Assembly: GCF_013141915.1 (NCBI RefSeq)
Contig: NZ_SROX01000015.1
Coordinates: 1 to 64,000 of the forward strand
Origin: Cupriavidus necator
GTDB taxonomy: Bacteria; Pseudomonadota; Gammaproteobacteria; Burkholderiales; Burkholderiaceae
Length of the DNA stretch: 64,000 bases
Direction of reading: 5' to 3'
The notes beneath the pieces were generated by a model that was given only the letters and a program-made list of their open reading frames with translations, had not been told where the DNA came from and searched no databases. The position numbers and the translations under genes were made by a program. Every line of letters begins with the position of its first letter. The first letter of the stretch is position 1. Below, one piece after another: positions 26,927 through 35,652 of the stretch.

Positions 26927-27622
26927 CTAGGCGGCGATACCGCCGTGCTGGCCGGACCAGCGTGGCGGGTCTGCCAGGAAGGCTTGCAGCTCGGCGAGGT
27001 GTGCTGCTGCGACTTCGCGGACATCGCGCGCCGCGTCGAGGATGTCGCGCCACGTAGCCAGGGCATGGACGTCCGGCCGCCAGCGGGACAGGGCCGCCTG
27101 CGTCGGGAACGTGCCGTAGTCGAACAGGACCAGGAGGTCCTGCACGACCGCGCCGGCGTCGGACAGTGCCGCGCAGAAGATCGCCTTGGACCGGCCCGCA
27201 GCCATCATGTCGTCGACCAGCAGCACGCGGTCGCCGGCGTGGAGGTCGCCGACGACCTGGGCGGCGGGGCCGAGGCCGCGGGCTTCCTTGCGCACGTAGA
27301 CCAGCGGCAGGTCAAGCGCTTCGGCGACCCACGCGGCGAACGCGATACCACTCGATTCCGCGCCGGCGACCACGTCGATGCTTTGCAGACGGCCGCGCTC
27401 GCGCAACAATTGCAGGCCGCGCTGCAACAGCGCGCGACGCAAGGCCGGGTAGGAGATCAGCCGGCGGCAATCGATATAGACCGGGCTGGCCCAACCCGAG
27501 GGCAGGCGGAATGGCTCGTCGCCGCGGAAGCGAACGCAGCCGGCCTCGAGCAGCGCTCGTCCGACCGATTTCTGGAGCGTGAGCGCATTGCGATGGCGGT
27601 GCATGAAGACGCCCCCGTTCAT
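26927..27622 (-). CDS. Orotate phosphoribosyltransferase homologue
   Basis: A 231-residue type I phosphoribosyltransferase related to PyrE. The PRPP-binding loop reads VLLVDDMMAAGRSKA (about 133-147), slightly different from the usual DDVITAGT. The N-terminal FRLPSGWASPVYIDCRRL and KEARGLG flexible-loop region match orotate phosphoribosyltransferase. The start at 27622 overlaps the aspartase stop (ATGA). In this operon it may salvage imported orotate to OMP or balance catabolism with nucleotide supply. Whether it replaces a housekeeping pyrE is unknown. Confidence 0.85.
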   Translation of the reverse strand: MNGGVFMHRHRNALTLQKSVGRALLEAGCVRFRGDEPFRLPSGWASPVYIDCRRLISYPALRRALLQRGLQLLRERGRLQSIDVVAGAESSGIAFAAWVAEALDLPLVYVRKEARGLGPAAQVVGDLHAGDRVLLVDDMMAAGRSKAIFCAALSDAGAVVQDLLVLFDYGTFPTQAALSRWRPDVHALATWRDILDAARDVREVAAAHLAELQAFLADPPRWSGQHGGIAA

Positions 27623-29040
27623 GGCTTGCCCTCCAGCTTGTCGGGACGCGGCCGGATCAGCGTTTCGGGGCGCAAGGCTTCGTCGAGCGCCTCGGCGGTC
27701 ATCAGGCCCCGTGCCAGTACCACTTCGCGTATGGTGGTGCCCCGGGCATGGGCCTCGGCGGCGACCGAGGTCGCGTTCTTGTACCCGATCACGGGATTGA
27801 GCGCCGTCACCAGTGCGATCGAACGCTCGATGGTCTCGCGCAGGCGTTCAGGGTTGGCGGTAATGCCGTCGACGCATTTTTGTGCCAGCGTCACGCAGCC
27901 ATTGGTCAAATGCCGGAAGCTGCGCAGCAGGCTCGCGGCGATGACCGGCTCGAACGCATTGAGCTGCAACTGGCCGGCCTCGGCGGCAAAGGTGATGGTG
28001 ATGTCGTTGCCGAAGACTTCGAAGGCGATCTGGTTCACGACTTCCGGGATGACCGGGTTGACCTTGCCCGGCATGATCGACGATCCCGCCTGCATCGGCG
28101 GCAGGTTGATCTCGCCGAAGCCGGCGCGCGGCCCGCTCGACAACAGCCGCAAGTCATTGCAGGTCTTGGACAGCTTGACGGCGATGCGCTTGAGCACGCC
28201 CGAAATCTGCACGAAGGCGCCGCAATCCTGCGTGGCTTCCACCAGGTTGGGGGCCAGGCACAGGTCGATGCCGGTGATCCGCCGCAATGCGGACAAGGCC
28301 TTGGGCGCGTAGTCCGGATGCGCAGTAATGCCGGTGCCGATCGCGGTCGCGCCGAGGTTGATCTCGCGGATCAGCAGGGCGGTTTCGCGCAGGCGCGCCA
28401 TGTCCTCCTCGAGCATGACCGCATACGTGGAGAACTCCTGGCCGAGCGTCATCGGCACCGCATCCTGCAACTGGGTGCGGCCGAGCTTAAGCAGGCCGGA
28501 GAATTCATTCGACTTGCGGTCAAAGGCAGCGCGCAGGGTTTCCATCGCTTCCAGCAGGTGCCCGATGGCAAAGTCGGTGGCAATGCGCAGCGCCGTGGGA
28601 TAGACGTCGTTGGTGCTCTGCGCCATGTTCACGTGCTCATTCGGGTGCAGGAACTGGTATTCGCCCTTGCGGTGCCCCATGTGTTCCAGCGCGCGGTTGC
28701 AGATGACCTCGTTGGCATTCATGTTCGTCGACGTGCCGGCGCCGCCCTGGATCGTGTCGACAATGAACTGGTCGTGCAGCATGCCTTCGCGCACGTCATG
28801 GCAGGCAGCCAGGATGGCGTCGCGCAGGTCGGCCGGCAACAGGCCGAGTTCGGCATTGGCCTCGGCGGCGGCCTGCTTGACCGAGGCCAGCGCAATGATC
28901 AGTTCCGGCCATGAGGAGATGGGGGTGCCGCTGATCTGGAAGTTCTCCCAGGCGCGCAGGGTGTGGACGCCGTAGTAGGCGTCGGCCGGCACCTGGCGTT
29001 CGCCAAGCAGGTCGGCTTCGGTGCGATAGGTATGGGTCAT
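27619..29040 (-). CDS. aspA: Aspartate ammonia-lyase
   Basis: A 473-residue aspartase/fumarase-superfamily enzyme that deaminates L-aspartate to fumarate and ammonia. The signature GSSIMPGKVNP (319-329) carries the catalytic serine loop, and GAGTSTNMNANEV (100-112) and QSTNDVYPT (141-149) are the other conserved regions; the sequence is closer to AspA than to FumC or ArgH. It overlaps the dihydroorotase gene upstream and the phosphoribosyltransferase gene downstream by four bases each. In the proposed pathway it handles aspartate released from N-carbamoylaspartate. Confidence 0.92.
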   Translation of the reverse strand: MTHTYRTEADLLGERQVPADAYYGVHTLRAWENFQISGTPISSWPELIIALASVKQAAAEANAELGLLPADLRDAILAACHDVREGMLHDQFIVDTIQGGAGTSTNMNANEVICNRALEHMGHRKGEYQFLHPNEHVNMAQSTNDVYPTALRIATDFAIGHLLEAMETLRAAFDRKSNEFSGLLKLGRTQLQDAVPMTLGQEFSTYAVMLEEDMARLRETALLIREINLGATAIGTGITAHPDYAPKALSALRRITGIDLCLAPNLVEATQDCGAFVQISGVLKRIAVKLSKTCNDLRLLSSGPRAGFGEINLPPMQAGSSIMPGKVNPVIPEVVNQIAFEVFGNDITITFAAEAGQLQLNAFEPVIAASLLRSFRHLTNGCVTLAQKCVDGITANPERLRETIERSIALVTALNPVIGYKNATSVAAEAHARGTTIREVVLARGLMTAEALDEALRPETLIRPRPDKLEGKP

Positions 29041-30113
29041 GATGCGATCCGATAAGGGGGATGGTCCGGCCAGGCGAGCGTCCATGGCAGCGTCTCGCCG
29101 AAAAGGAACGGGCGGATGCGGCGGCCGTCCGGCAAATCGATCTGCTCCGACACATGCGTGGGGCTGCGGTGCAAGGTGATGGTCTGCTGGTTCGGCGGCA
29201 TGCCGTAGAAGCGCGCGCCGTTGTCGCTGGCGAAGGTTTCGAAGCGATCCAGTGCCCCTTCCTCGTCGAACACGGTCAGGTAGGCCTGCAGCGCGACGGG
29301 CGCACTGAAGATGCCGGCGCAACCGCATGCGGATTCCTTGGCGCCGGTGTCATGCGGCGCCGAATCGGTGCCGAGAAAAAATGCCGGCGAGCCCGAGGTG
29401 GCGGCGCGCCGCAGCGCCAGCCGGTGCCGCTCGCGCTTCAGTACCGGCAGGCAATATTGGTGCGGCCGGATGCCGCCAGCGAACATGGCATTGCGGTTGA
29501 ACATCAGGTGCTGCGGCGTGATGGTGGCTGCCAGCCTGCCGCTGGGGTCGCGCATGACGAAGTCGGCGGCCTCGGCGGTGGTGATGTGTTCCAGCACCAC
29601 TTTCAAACGCGGGTAGCGGGCCAGCAATGGCCGCAGCGTGGCGTGCAGGAAGACGGCTTCGCGGTCAAAGACATCGACCGCCGGATCGGTGCTTTCGCCA
29701 TGGATCAGCAGCGGCATGCCGATGTCCTGCATGACAGCCAGCACGCCGGCGATGCGCTCGATCGACGTCACGCCGTATTCGGAGTGGGTGGTGGCGCCGG
29801 CGGGATACAGCTTTGCGGCGACAAAGGCACCGGCATCAAAGCCGGCGCGGATGTCCGCCGGATCGGTGGTGTCGCACAGGTAGCAGGTCATCAGCGGCGT
29901 GAACTCGGACCCCGGCGGCAATACGCCAAGGATACGTTCACGATAGGCCATGGCGGCTTCCGCGGTGGTCACCGGCGGCTTCAGGTTGGGCATCACGATG
30001 GCACGGCCGAACTGGCCGGCCGACGCCGGGAGCACCGCGTGCAGCAGGTCGGCGTCGCGCAGGTGCAGGTGCCAGTCGTCCGGGCGGCGGATGGTCAGGG
30101 TCTGCACGGTCAT
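29037..30113 (-). CDS. pyrC: Dihydroorotase, PyrC (class II) type
   Basis: A 358-residue zinc amidohydrolase interconverting dihydroorotate and N-carbamoyl-L-aspartate. Metal ligands are His15 and His17 (HLHLRD), the carboxylated lysine Lys101 (AAKLYPAG), His138 and His176 (EHITT) and Asp250 (GTDSAPH). Length and motifs fit E. coli PyrC. Start and stop overlap the neighbouring genes by ATGA. Biosynthetic and catabolic dihydroorotases look alike; here the neighbours argue for the hydrolytic, catabolic direction. Confidence 0.92.
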   Translation of the reverse strand: MTVQTLTIRRPDDWHLHLRDADLLHAVLPASAGQFGRAIVMPNLKPPVTTAEAAMAYRERILGVLPPGSEFTPLMTCYLCDTTDPADIRAGFDAGAFVAAKLYPAGATTHSEYGVTSIERIAGVLAVMQDIGMPLLIHGESTDPAVDVFDREAVFLHATLRPLLARYPRLKVVLEHITTAEAADFVMRDPSGRLAATITPQHLMFNRNAMFAGGIRPHQYCLPVLKRERHRLALRRAATSGSPAFFLGTDSAPHDTGAKESACGCAGIFSAPVALQAYLTVFDEEGALDRFETFASDNGARFYGMPPNQQTITLHRSPTHVSEQIDLPDGRRIRPFLFGETLPWTLAWPDHPPYRIAS

Positions 30114-31381
30114 GCCTGTCCCCCGGATGGAATGCCTTCAAGTGCCCGATACATGACTTGCGTGCCGAGCATGAAATCGTCCAGGTCCATCGCCTCGTCC
30201 GGATTGTGCGATCCGTGCTCGTTGCGTACGAAGAGCATGGCGGTGGGAATGCCGGCATTGGCGAACAGCGAGGCATCGTGCCCGGCGCCGCTCGGCACCA
30301 TCTCGACCGGCACGCCGGCGCCGGCACACGCGTCGCGCAACAGGGCCGACAGCGCCGGGTCCATCGTCGCCGGCGCCGATTCGATGCGGCGGTCGAACTC
30401 GAAATGCACGCCACGGTCGCGGCCGATGGCCTTGCATTCCGTGCGCAGCAACTGGTAGAAGCCTTCCAGCGTGTCCACGCTCTTGCTGCGCGCCTCGAAG
30501 CTGAAACCGACCTTGCCCGGAATCCGGGAAATCGAATGCTCGGCGGGATCGGTGGACACGATTCCCGTGGTCACCACCAGGTCGATGCCGCGTTCCAGCA
30601 GCACCTTCCAGTGTTCGTCGAGGCGCGTGATCAGTTCGGCCACGGCAAACATCGCATCCTTGCGCAGCCAGCGCGGCACGGCGCCGGAATGGCCGGCTTC
30701 GCCGAGGCAGGTGATCAGGTTGTGCCGCACGTTGCCGCGAATGCCGGGCACCACCGCCACCGGCAGCTTGCGTGCCACCATCACCGGACCTTGTTCGATA
30801 TGCAGTTCAAGAAATGCTGCCGCCGCGGCGCGGTCGAACAAGGGTTGCTGTGCGGCAATGGCCTCGATGTCCGCGCCCGCGGCCGCCATGCACTCCGCGA
30901 GCGCCTTGCCGGAACTGCGGTGCTTCAGCGCCAGGTCGTAGTTGGTCAGCTTGCCCAGCGCGGCGCCTGATCCCATGTAGGCTTTGCCAAACCAGGCGCT
31001 TTCCTCGCCACGGAAGGCGATGACGCGCAGCGGTGCGGCACCCGAGACGCCTTGCGTCTTTCGCGCGAGCAGGCACAGCAGGCCGGCGACAATCCCCGCC
31101 AGGCCGTCGAAGTTGCCGCCCTGGGGAACGGAATCGATATGCGAGCCGACCCATGCGGCAGGCGCGCCAGCGTCCTCGTCGGGCAGGGTGAAGACAAGGT
31201 TCGCGGCCCGGTCGCTCTGCACTTGCAGCCCGTGCTTCCCGGCAAAGCGCCGCAGGTAGTCGACCGCTGCCGATTCGCCGGCACCATAGCTGTCGCGGGT
31301 AATGCCGACGCCATCGAACGACAGCGCGCCGATGTCTGCGAACAACTGCTCGGCCAGCGGCTTGAGTTCCAGGATGTCCAT
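30110..31381 (-). CDS. M20-family N-carbamoyl-amino-acid amidohydrolase (putative N-carbamoyl-L-aspartate hydrolase)
   Basis: A 423-residue metallopeptidase-fold amidohydrolase of the allantoate amidohydrolase/beta-ureidopropionase/N-carbamoyl-L-amino-acid hydrolase group. Metal ligands are visible as His81 (GSHIDS), Asp92 (NFDG), Glu126/Glu127 (FRGEES), His194 (HIEQGPV) and His392 (GSHNPDE). Members of this group release CO2 and ammonia from ureido acids. Between dihydroorotase and aspartase the natural substrate is N-carbamoyl-L-aspartate (ureidosuccinate), which is inference. The start at 31381 leaves a 16-bp gap after the dehydrogenase stop; 31417 would overlap it. Confidence 0.9.
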   Translation of the reverse strand: MDILELKPLAEQLFADIGALSFDGVGITRDSYGAGESAAVDYLRRFAGKHGLQVQSDRAANLVFTLPDEDAGAPAAWVGSHIDSVPQGGNFDGLAGIVAGLLCLLARKTQGVSGAAPLRVIAFRGEESAWFGKAYMGSGAALGKLTNYDLALKHRSSGKALAECMAAAGADIEAIAAQQPLFDRAAAAAFLELHIEQGPVMVARKLPVAVVPGIRGNVRHNLITCLGEAGHSGAVPRWLRKDAMFAVAELITRLDEHWKVLLERGIDLVVTTGIVSTDPAEHSISRIPGKVGFSFEARSKSVDTLEGFYQLLRTECKAIGRDRGVHFEFDRRIESAPATMDPALSALLRDACAGAGVPVEMVPSGAGHDASLFANAGIPTAMLFVRNEHGSHNPDEAMDLDDFMLGTQVMYRALEGIPSGGQA

Positions 31382-31397
31382 GGCTACGTCCCGTTGC

Positions 31398-32348
31398 TCA
31401 ACCCGACTGCTGGGCAAAGCGCAGCCAGCGGTCGCTGAGCTGGCGGTCGAGGATCACCTGCCCGGTCAGGTCGCGGATCGAGGCGACGCCAGCCTGGTCG
31501 CAATACGCCCCGAGCCCGTCGATGATCTTCTGCATGACCGCAGGGTCCCGGAACGAGGCGGTGCCGACCTGGATCGCGGACGCGCCTGCCAGCATGAATT
31601 CGACCGCGTCATCGGCGCTCTGGATGCCGCCGCAGCCAATGATGGGAATGCGCACGGCGCGATAGCACTGGTGCACCAGCCGCAGCGCAATCGGCTTGAT
31701 CGCGGGCCCGGACAGGCCGCCCATCACATTGCCCAGCTTGGGCTTGCGCGTGCGGATATCGATCGCCATGCCCAGCACGGTGTTGCCCATCACGATCGCA
31801 TCGGCGCCGGCTTCCTCGGCCGCGCGGGCCACCGCGGCGATATTGCCGGCGTTGGGCGTCAGCTTGACCCAGAACGGGTGCCGGGTGCGGCGACGGATGG
31901 CGGAAACTGCCTTGTAGGTGGTCTCGGGAAGCATGGCGAAGGCCATGCCGTCCGCTTCCAGGTTGGGGCACGAGATGTTGGCTTCGATCACGTCCACTTC
32001 CGGCAATGACATCTCTTCGCAAGCGGCGGCAAACTCATCGGCGGTATCGGCGGAAATCGATACCACCACCGGGGTGTCGTACTCCGTATAGGCGGGCAGG
32101 ACTTCCTTGCGGTAGTAATCGAGTCCCTTGCTCGGGATGCCGATCGAGTTGAGCATGCCGCTGAAGGTCTCAGCCACGCGTGGCGTGGGGTTGCCCGCGC
32201 GCGGCTTCGGCGAGACGCTCTTGATGACCAGCGCGCCAAGCTGGTTGAGATCCATCGCCTCGCGGTACTCGATGGCGAAGCAGCCGGATGCGGGCATCAC
32301 GGGGTTGCGCAACGTCAGGTCGCCAACCCGGACAGTCAGATTAGCCAA
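31398..32348 (-). CDS. pyrD: Dihydroorotate dehydrogenase catalytic subunit, class 1B
   Basis: A 316-residue FMN protein of the class 1B family. The catalytic base Cys127 sits in ANISCPN, and FMN-binding segments KSVSPKPRAGNPTPR and IPIIGCGGI are conserved. There is no ATG in the right place: a TTG at 32348 is the probable start, with a strong GGAGGTG site 5 nt upstream, overlapping the end of the PyrK-like gene by 8 bases. Class 1B enzymes use NAD through a PyrK subunit. Because NAD/NADH is near reversible here, the enzyme could reduce orotate in a catabolic pathway. Confidence 0.9.
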   Translation of the reverse strand: MANLTVRVGDLTLRNPVMPASGCFAIEYREAMDLNQLGALVIKSVSPKPRAGNPTPRVAETFSGMLNSIGIPSKGLDYYRKEVLPAYTEYDTPVVVSISADTADEFAAACEEMSLPEVDVIEANISCPNLEADGMAFAMLPETTYKAVSAIRRRTRHPFWVKLTPNAGNIAAVARAAEEAGADAIVMGNTVLGMAIDIRTRKPKLGNVMGGLSGPAIKPIALRLVHQCYRAVRIPIIGCGGIQSADDAVEFMLAGASAIQVGTASFRDPAVMQKIIDGLGAYCDQAGVASIRDLTGQVILDRQLSDRWLRFAQQSG

Positions 32349-33189
32349 ATTCCACCTCCCCAACCACTTCACGAATCTTGAAAACGGGACCCTCGCGGCA
32401 GACGCGCAGGAACTGCTTGTCGCCGTCGCAATCGAACAGCCGCACGCACGACAGGCACACGCCCATGCCGCACGCCATGCGCTGCTCCATGGCAACTTCG
32501 CCCTGGATGCCGGGATGGTCCTGCAGCACGCGCTGCAGCAGCATCAGCAGGCGATGCGAGCCGCAGGTGTAGACCGCATCGGGGCGTTGCGTGTCGATCA
32601 GGCGGCGGGCCAGGGCCTCGACCGCCTCGACCGAAGAGGTGCCGTCGGCATCGAGCACGGCGTGCACCTCGGCGCTGGCGCCGCGCAGGAATTCCTTCTC
32701 CATCAGGTCGCCCGCGCTACGCGCCGACATGATCGCGGTAATGGCGGTGCCGGCCTCGGCGGCCTGGCGGATCAACGGCGCCATCGTTGCCAGTCCGACG
32801 CCGCGCGCGACCACGAGGATGCGCCGGAACGACGGCTTGAACGAGAAGGTATTGCCGAGCGGGCCGACGATATCCAGATGGCCGTCAACCGGCAGGGTCG
32901 CCATCGCCCGCGTGCCGACGCCGGTGACGTTGTAGAGGAATTCGATGCGCCCGCTTTCCGGGCCGGCGCCATAGACGCTCATCGGCCGCAGCAGGAACGG
33001 CTGCGCGTCGGCAGTGGCGGGGCAAGCTAGCTGGTAGAACTGCCCGGGCCGGGTCAGCGGCGCGATCGGGGCATCCGCTTGCAGCCGGAGGTACTTGTAG
33101 CGCTGATTGACCCAGTAATGTTCAACGATCCGACAGCGATAGGAGGCTACGGTAGCCGCGGAATCCGCGCTACACACAGTGGCACACAT
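32341..33189 (-). CDS. pyrK: PyrK-like electron-transfer subunit of dihydroorotate dehydrogenase
   Basis: A 282-residue flavin and iron-sulfur protein. It has the ferredoxin-reductase-like FAD motif RPMSVYG, the NAD-domain start LVVARGVGLATMAPL, and a C-terminal [2Fe-2S] cluster with Cys240, Cys245, Cys248 and Cys264 ending CREGPVF, as in PyrK. It would pass electrons between NADH and the FMN of the adjacent catalytic subunit. The start at 33189 has AGGAG 8 nt upstream. Most proteobacteria use the quinone-linked class 2 enzyme for biosynthesis, so a 1B/PyrK pair here suggests a specialised role. Confidence 0.9.
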   Translation of the reverse strand: MCATVCSADSAATVASYRCRIVEHYWVNQRYKYLRLQADAPIAPLTRPGQFYQLACPATADAQPFLLRPMSVYGAGPESGRIEFLYNVTGVGTRAMATLPVDGHLDIVGPLGNTFSFKPSFRRILVVARGVGLATMAPLIRQAAEAGTAITAIMSARSAGDLMEKEFLRGASAEVHAVLDADGTSSVEAVEALARRLIDTQRPDAVYTCGSHRLLMLLQRVLQDHPGIQGEVAMEQRMACGMGVCLSCVRLFDCDGDKQFLRVCREGPVFKIREVVGEVEFG

Positions 33190-33257
33190 GTTGGTGACTC
33201 CTGAGGATGGTGCTGCGCCGGACGGCGCAGCGAAGGAATGCCTGGAGGGCGCCGGCG

Positions 33258-34496
33258 TTATTCCAGTTCCACGCCCTTCAGTTCGGGGATCAGGAAGATG
33301 GTGGCGATCATGTCGACCACATAGATGCTGGCGAGCAGCGCGATCGCAAGCTGGAACGAATACGCGGCCGCGATGGCGCCGACCACGATCGGCCCAAGCC
33401 CGCCCACCGCTCGGCCAATGTTGAACAGCACGTTCTGCGCCGTGGCGCGTGCCGCGGTGGGGTAGGCCTCGGAGATCAGTGCGCCGTAGCCGCCGATCAT
33501 GCCGTTGACGAACATGCCCATGACCGCACCGGCCCAAAGCATGGTCATGGGGTCGGCCAACCTGGCGTAGGCCAGTACCATCGCCACCGCGCCTGCCTGG
33601 AAGATCAGGAAGGTCGGCTTGCGCCCGATACGGTCAGCCAGGTGGCCAAAGACATAGACACCGAACATCATGCCGACGATAGTGACCGAGGTCCACAACG
33701 CCGATTTGGTCAATGAAAAGCCCAGCGCTTTGGACAGGTAGGTCGGCAGCCAGATCATGATGCCGTAGTAACCGAAGTTCTGGACCGAACACAGGACCAC
33801 GATGCCCAGGCTGGTGCGCGTGGTCTTGCCGTCGGCGACGAGCAGCTTGAATGCATTGGGCTTCTTTTCCGTGCGCGCGCTGCGCACGAAGACTTCGGGC
33901 TCGTGCAGGCGGTTGCGGATAAACCATGCCACCAGCGCCGGCAGCACCCCGACCACGAACATCCCGCGCCAACCCACCACAGGCAACAGCAAGGGCGTCA
34001 GCAGCGCGGCCATCAGCACGCCCGATTGCCATCCCAGCGCGACATAGGACGACACGCGCGCACGCTTGCTGGCCGGCCAAGCCTCGGCGGCCAGCGCCAT
34101 GCCAATGCCAAACTCGCCGCCCAGGCCGATGCCGGCAATGGTGCGGTAGACCAGCAGGTCCCAGAAGCCCTGCGCCACGGCGCACATGCCGGTGAATACC
34201 GCGAACAGCACGATGGTCCACGTGAGCACCCGGACGCGACCATAGCGGTCGCTCAGCGCGCCGAAGATAATGCCGCCGGCCACGGCGCCGACCAGCGTCC
34301 ATGTCACCAGCGCGCCGGACTGGCCGGTCGTCAGTGAAAGCGCGGCGCTGATCGCCGGCAGCATGAAGCCCAGGATCAGTAGGTCGAACCCGTCCATGGC
34401 GTAGCCGATGGCGGATCCCGCCAGGGCTTTCCACGCGTAGGCAGAAGTTGGCGCCTCCGTCGCAGCTACGGGTTGGGTCAGGGGCTGGCTGGTCAT
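33258..34496 (-). CDS. MFS transporter, probable orotate/organic acid importer
   Basis: A 412-residue major facilitator with about 12 membrane segments. The DGFDLLILGFMLP start, the loop-2/3 motif GALSDRYGRVRV and the loop-8/9 HLADRIGRKPT place it near the aromatic acid:H+ symporter and related organic-anion families. The start at 34496 has GGAG upstream, and a candidate operator (34501-34514) overlaps that site. As the first gene of the operon it most likely brings in the compound degraded by the following enzymes. Orotate is the inferred substrate. Confidence 0.9.
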   Translation of the reverse strand: MTSQPLTQPVAATEAPTSAYAWKALAGSAIGYAMDGFDLLILGFMLPAISAALSLTTGQSGALVTWTLVGAVAGGIIFGALSDRYGRVRVLTWTIVLFAVFTGMCAVAQGFWDLLVYRTIAGIGLGGEFGIGMALAAEAWPASKRARVSSYVALGWQSGVLMAALLTPLLLPVVGWRGMFVVGVLPALVAWFIRNRLHEPEVFVRSARTEKKPNAFKLLVADGKTTRTSLGIVVLCSVQNFGYYGIMIWLPTYLSKALGFSLTKSALWTSVTIVGMMFGVYVFGHLADRIGRKPTFLIFQAGAVAMVLAYARLADPMTMLWAGAVMGMFVNGMIGGYGALISEAYPTAARATAQNVLFNIGRAVGGLGPIVVGAIAAAYSFQLAIALLASIYVVDMIATIFLIPELKGVELE

Positions 34497-34500
34497 GCTG

Positions 34501-34514
34501 TCTCCATTTTTAGA
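34501..34514. promoter_or_regulatory. Candidate operator, copy 1 (TCT-N8-AGA)
   Basis: The 14-mer TCTCCATTTTTAGA, followed by CT, overlaps the ribosome-binding site of the MFS transporter gene. It shares spacing and sequence (TCT-N8-AGACT) with two other copies in the same divergent region. It is a candidate binding site for the XRE regulator at 34739-35620. Confidence 0.4.
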
Positions 34515-34592
34515 CTGGAAGGCTATCAAAAAGCACTGCGTCGCTGCCGTCGCCTCGGGGGGTAAGCCGGGCCGGCGCCTTCGCAGTGAAAA

Positions 34593-34606
34593 TCTTTTTT
34601 TTTAGA
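34593..34606. promoter_or_regulatory. Candidate operator, copy 2 (TCT-N8-AGA)
   Basis: The 14-mer TCTTTTTTTTTAGA, followed by CT, lies about 100 bp upstream of the MFS gene, where its promoter would be expected. It matches copies 1 and 3 in length and in the end bases. Confidence 0.4.
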
Positions 34607-34703
34607 CTATGCGGCGCATGAAGGGATGGCAAGCGTTTTCGCGGCACCTCCGGGTTTTTCCCTAGCCTCCCTGCATGGGCGATGCGCAGGGGAGCTGCCC
34701 CAT

Positions 34704-34733
34704 GCTATAGTGGCAGAAATCTAATTATTGAGA
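34704..34733 (+). promoter_or_regulatory. Extended -10 promoter and operator copy 3 before the XRE regulator gene
   Basis: TG-C-TATAGT at 34703-34711 fits an extended -10 element. Directly downstream lies the 14-mer TCTAATTATTGAGA (34720-34733), an imperfect dyad followed by CT, ending 5 bp before the regulator ATG at 34739. This arrangement fits autoregulation. Confidence 0.45.
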
Positions 34734-34738
34734 CTGAA

Positions 34739-35620
34739 ATGGAACGTCGCGCCACCGGCACGTGCGGCATCGACTTCGAGGCACTGGGGGCGCGGCTGCG
34801 TGCTTACCGTCTCGGCGCGCAACTGCGCGCCGAGCAGGTCGCCGAAGTGCTGGGCATTTCGCGGGCGGCGGTCTATCGGATGGAGAAGGGCGAGATCGTC
34901 AAGATCGAGACGCTCGAGCGCCTGGCCGGCATCCTCGATACCTCGCTGGAATCGCTGCTGGGCGCCGGCACGGAATACTACCCGTCGGCCATCGCCTACA
35001 TCGAACGGATGCGCCAGCTAGAGCAGGGCGCTACCCGCATCCTGGCGCATTTCGAGCCGATTTCATTCCTGCTGACCTCGCCGGACTACGAGCGCTATCT
35101 CGAGCAGATGCTGAAAGAGAGCGGCGACAACGATGACGGCCGGGTCCAGGCAACCATGGCCTTGCTGCGCGAGCGGAAGGAATCCTATGCGTCGCAACCT
35201 GCGCCAATCCTCAGCCTGATCGGCTTGCGCGAGCTCGAACGTTTCGTTCATTTCGGGCTGATCGGCAGGATGGACCTGCCGCCCGCGACCCGCATGGAGC
35301 GGTCGCTGGCGGCGCGCGCTGAGGTGGAGCGCATTGCCGTGTTGCTTGAACAGCAGTATGCAGGCATGCAGATCGGCATCGTCAACGAAAGCATGCCGAA
35401 CGCCACGTTCCAGGTCTTCGAGCGGCCCACCGGCTCATACGTCGCCATCAGCCCATTCCGCTTCGGCGAGTTTCCCAACATTTCAGCCGGCATCGCCTCG
35501 GTGACCGCCGCGCCAGAGGCGGTGGCGCTTTACACCAATATGGTCGAGGCTCTCTGGCAGCGCGCCTACAAGGGTCCCGACGGCGCTGGCCTGTTGCGGC
35601 GCATGTTGCAGCAGGTCTAA
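34739..35620 (+). CDS. XRE-family transcriptional regulator of the orotate operon
   Basis: A 293-residue regulator with an N-terminal Cro/C1 helix-turn-helix (about residues 10-65, RLGAQLRAEQVAEVLGISRAAVYRMEKGEI) and a longer C-terminal domain of about 220 residues that I do not recognise and that probably senses a ligand. It is divergent from the MFS-led operon, with three similar 14-bp elements in between, so it is the obvious local regulator. The start at 34739 is chosen because the helix-turn-helix begins shortly after; the upstream in-frame ATG at 34682 precedes the promoter-like sequence. Confidence 0.85.
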   Translation: MERRATGTCGIDFEALGARLRAYRLGAQLRAEQVAEVLGISRAAVYRMEKGEIVKIETLERLAGILDTSLESLLGAGTEYYPSAIAYIERMRQLEQGATRILAHFEPISFLLTSPDYERYLEQMLKESGDNDDGRVQATMALLRERKESYASQPAPILSLIGLRELERFVHFGLIGRMDLPPATRMERSLAARAEVERIAVLLEQQYAGMQIGIVNESMPNATFQVFERPTGSYVAISPFRFGEFPNISAGIASVTAAPEAVALYTNMVEALWQRAYKGPDGAGLLRRMLQQV

Positions 35621-35652
35621 ACGATTCCCTTTTTTCCCCTGAGAGACATCCC

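Noticed and set aside
25426..28312. Long plus-strand open frames across the porin, phosphoribosyltransferase and aspartase genes
   Set aside because: They are antisense to well-supported minus-strand genes with catalytic motifs and have no domains of their own.
26927..33189. Reading the PyrE/PyrC/PyrD/PyrK genes as the normal pyrimidine biosynthesis operon
   Set aside because: The aspartase, M20 ureido hydrolase, transporter, porin and dedicated regulator in the same tightly coupled operon fit degradation, and carbamoyl-phosphate synthase and aspartate transcarbamylase genes are absent.
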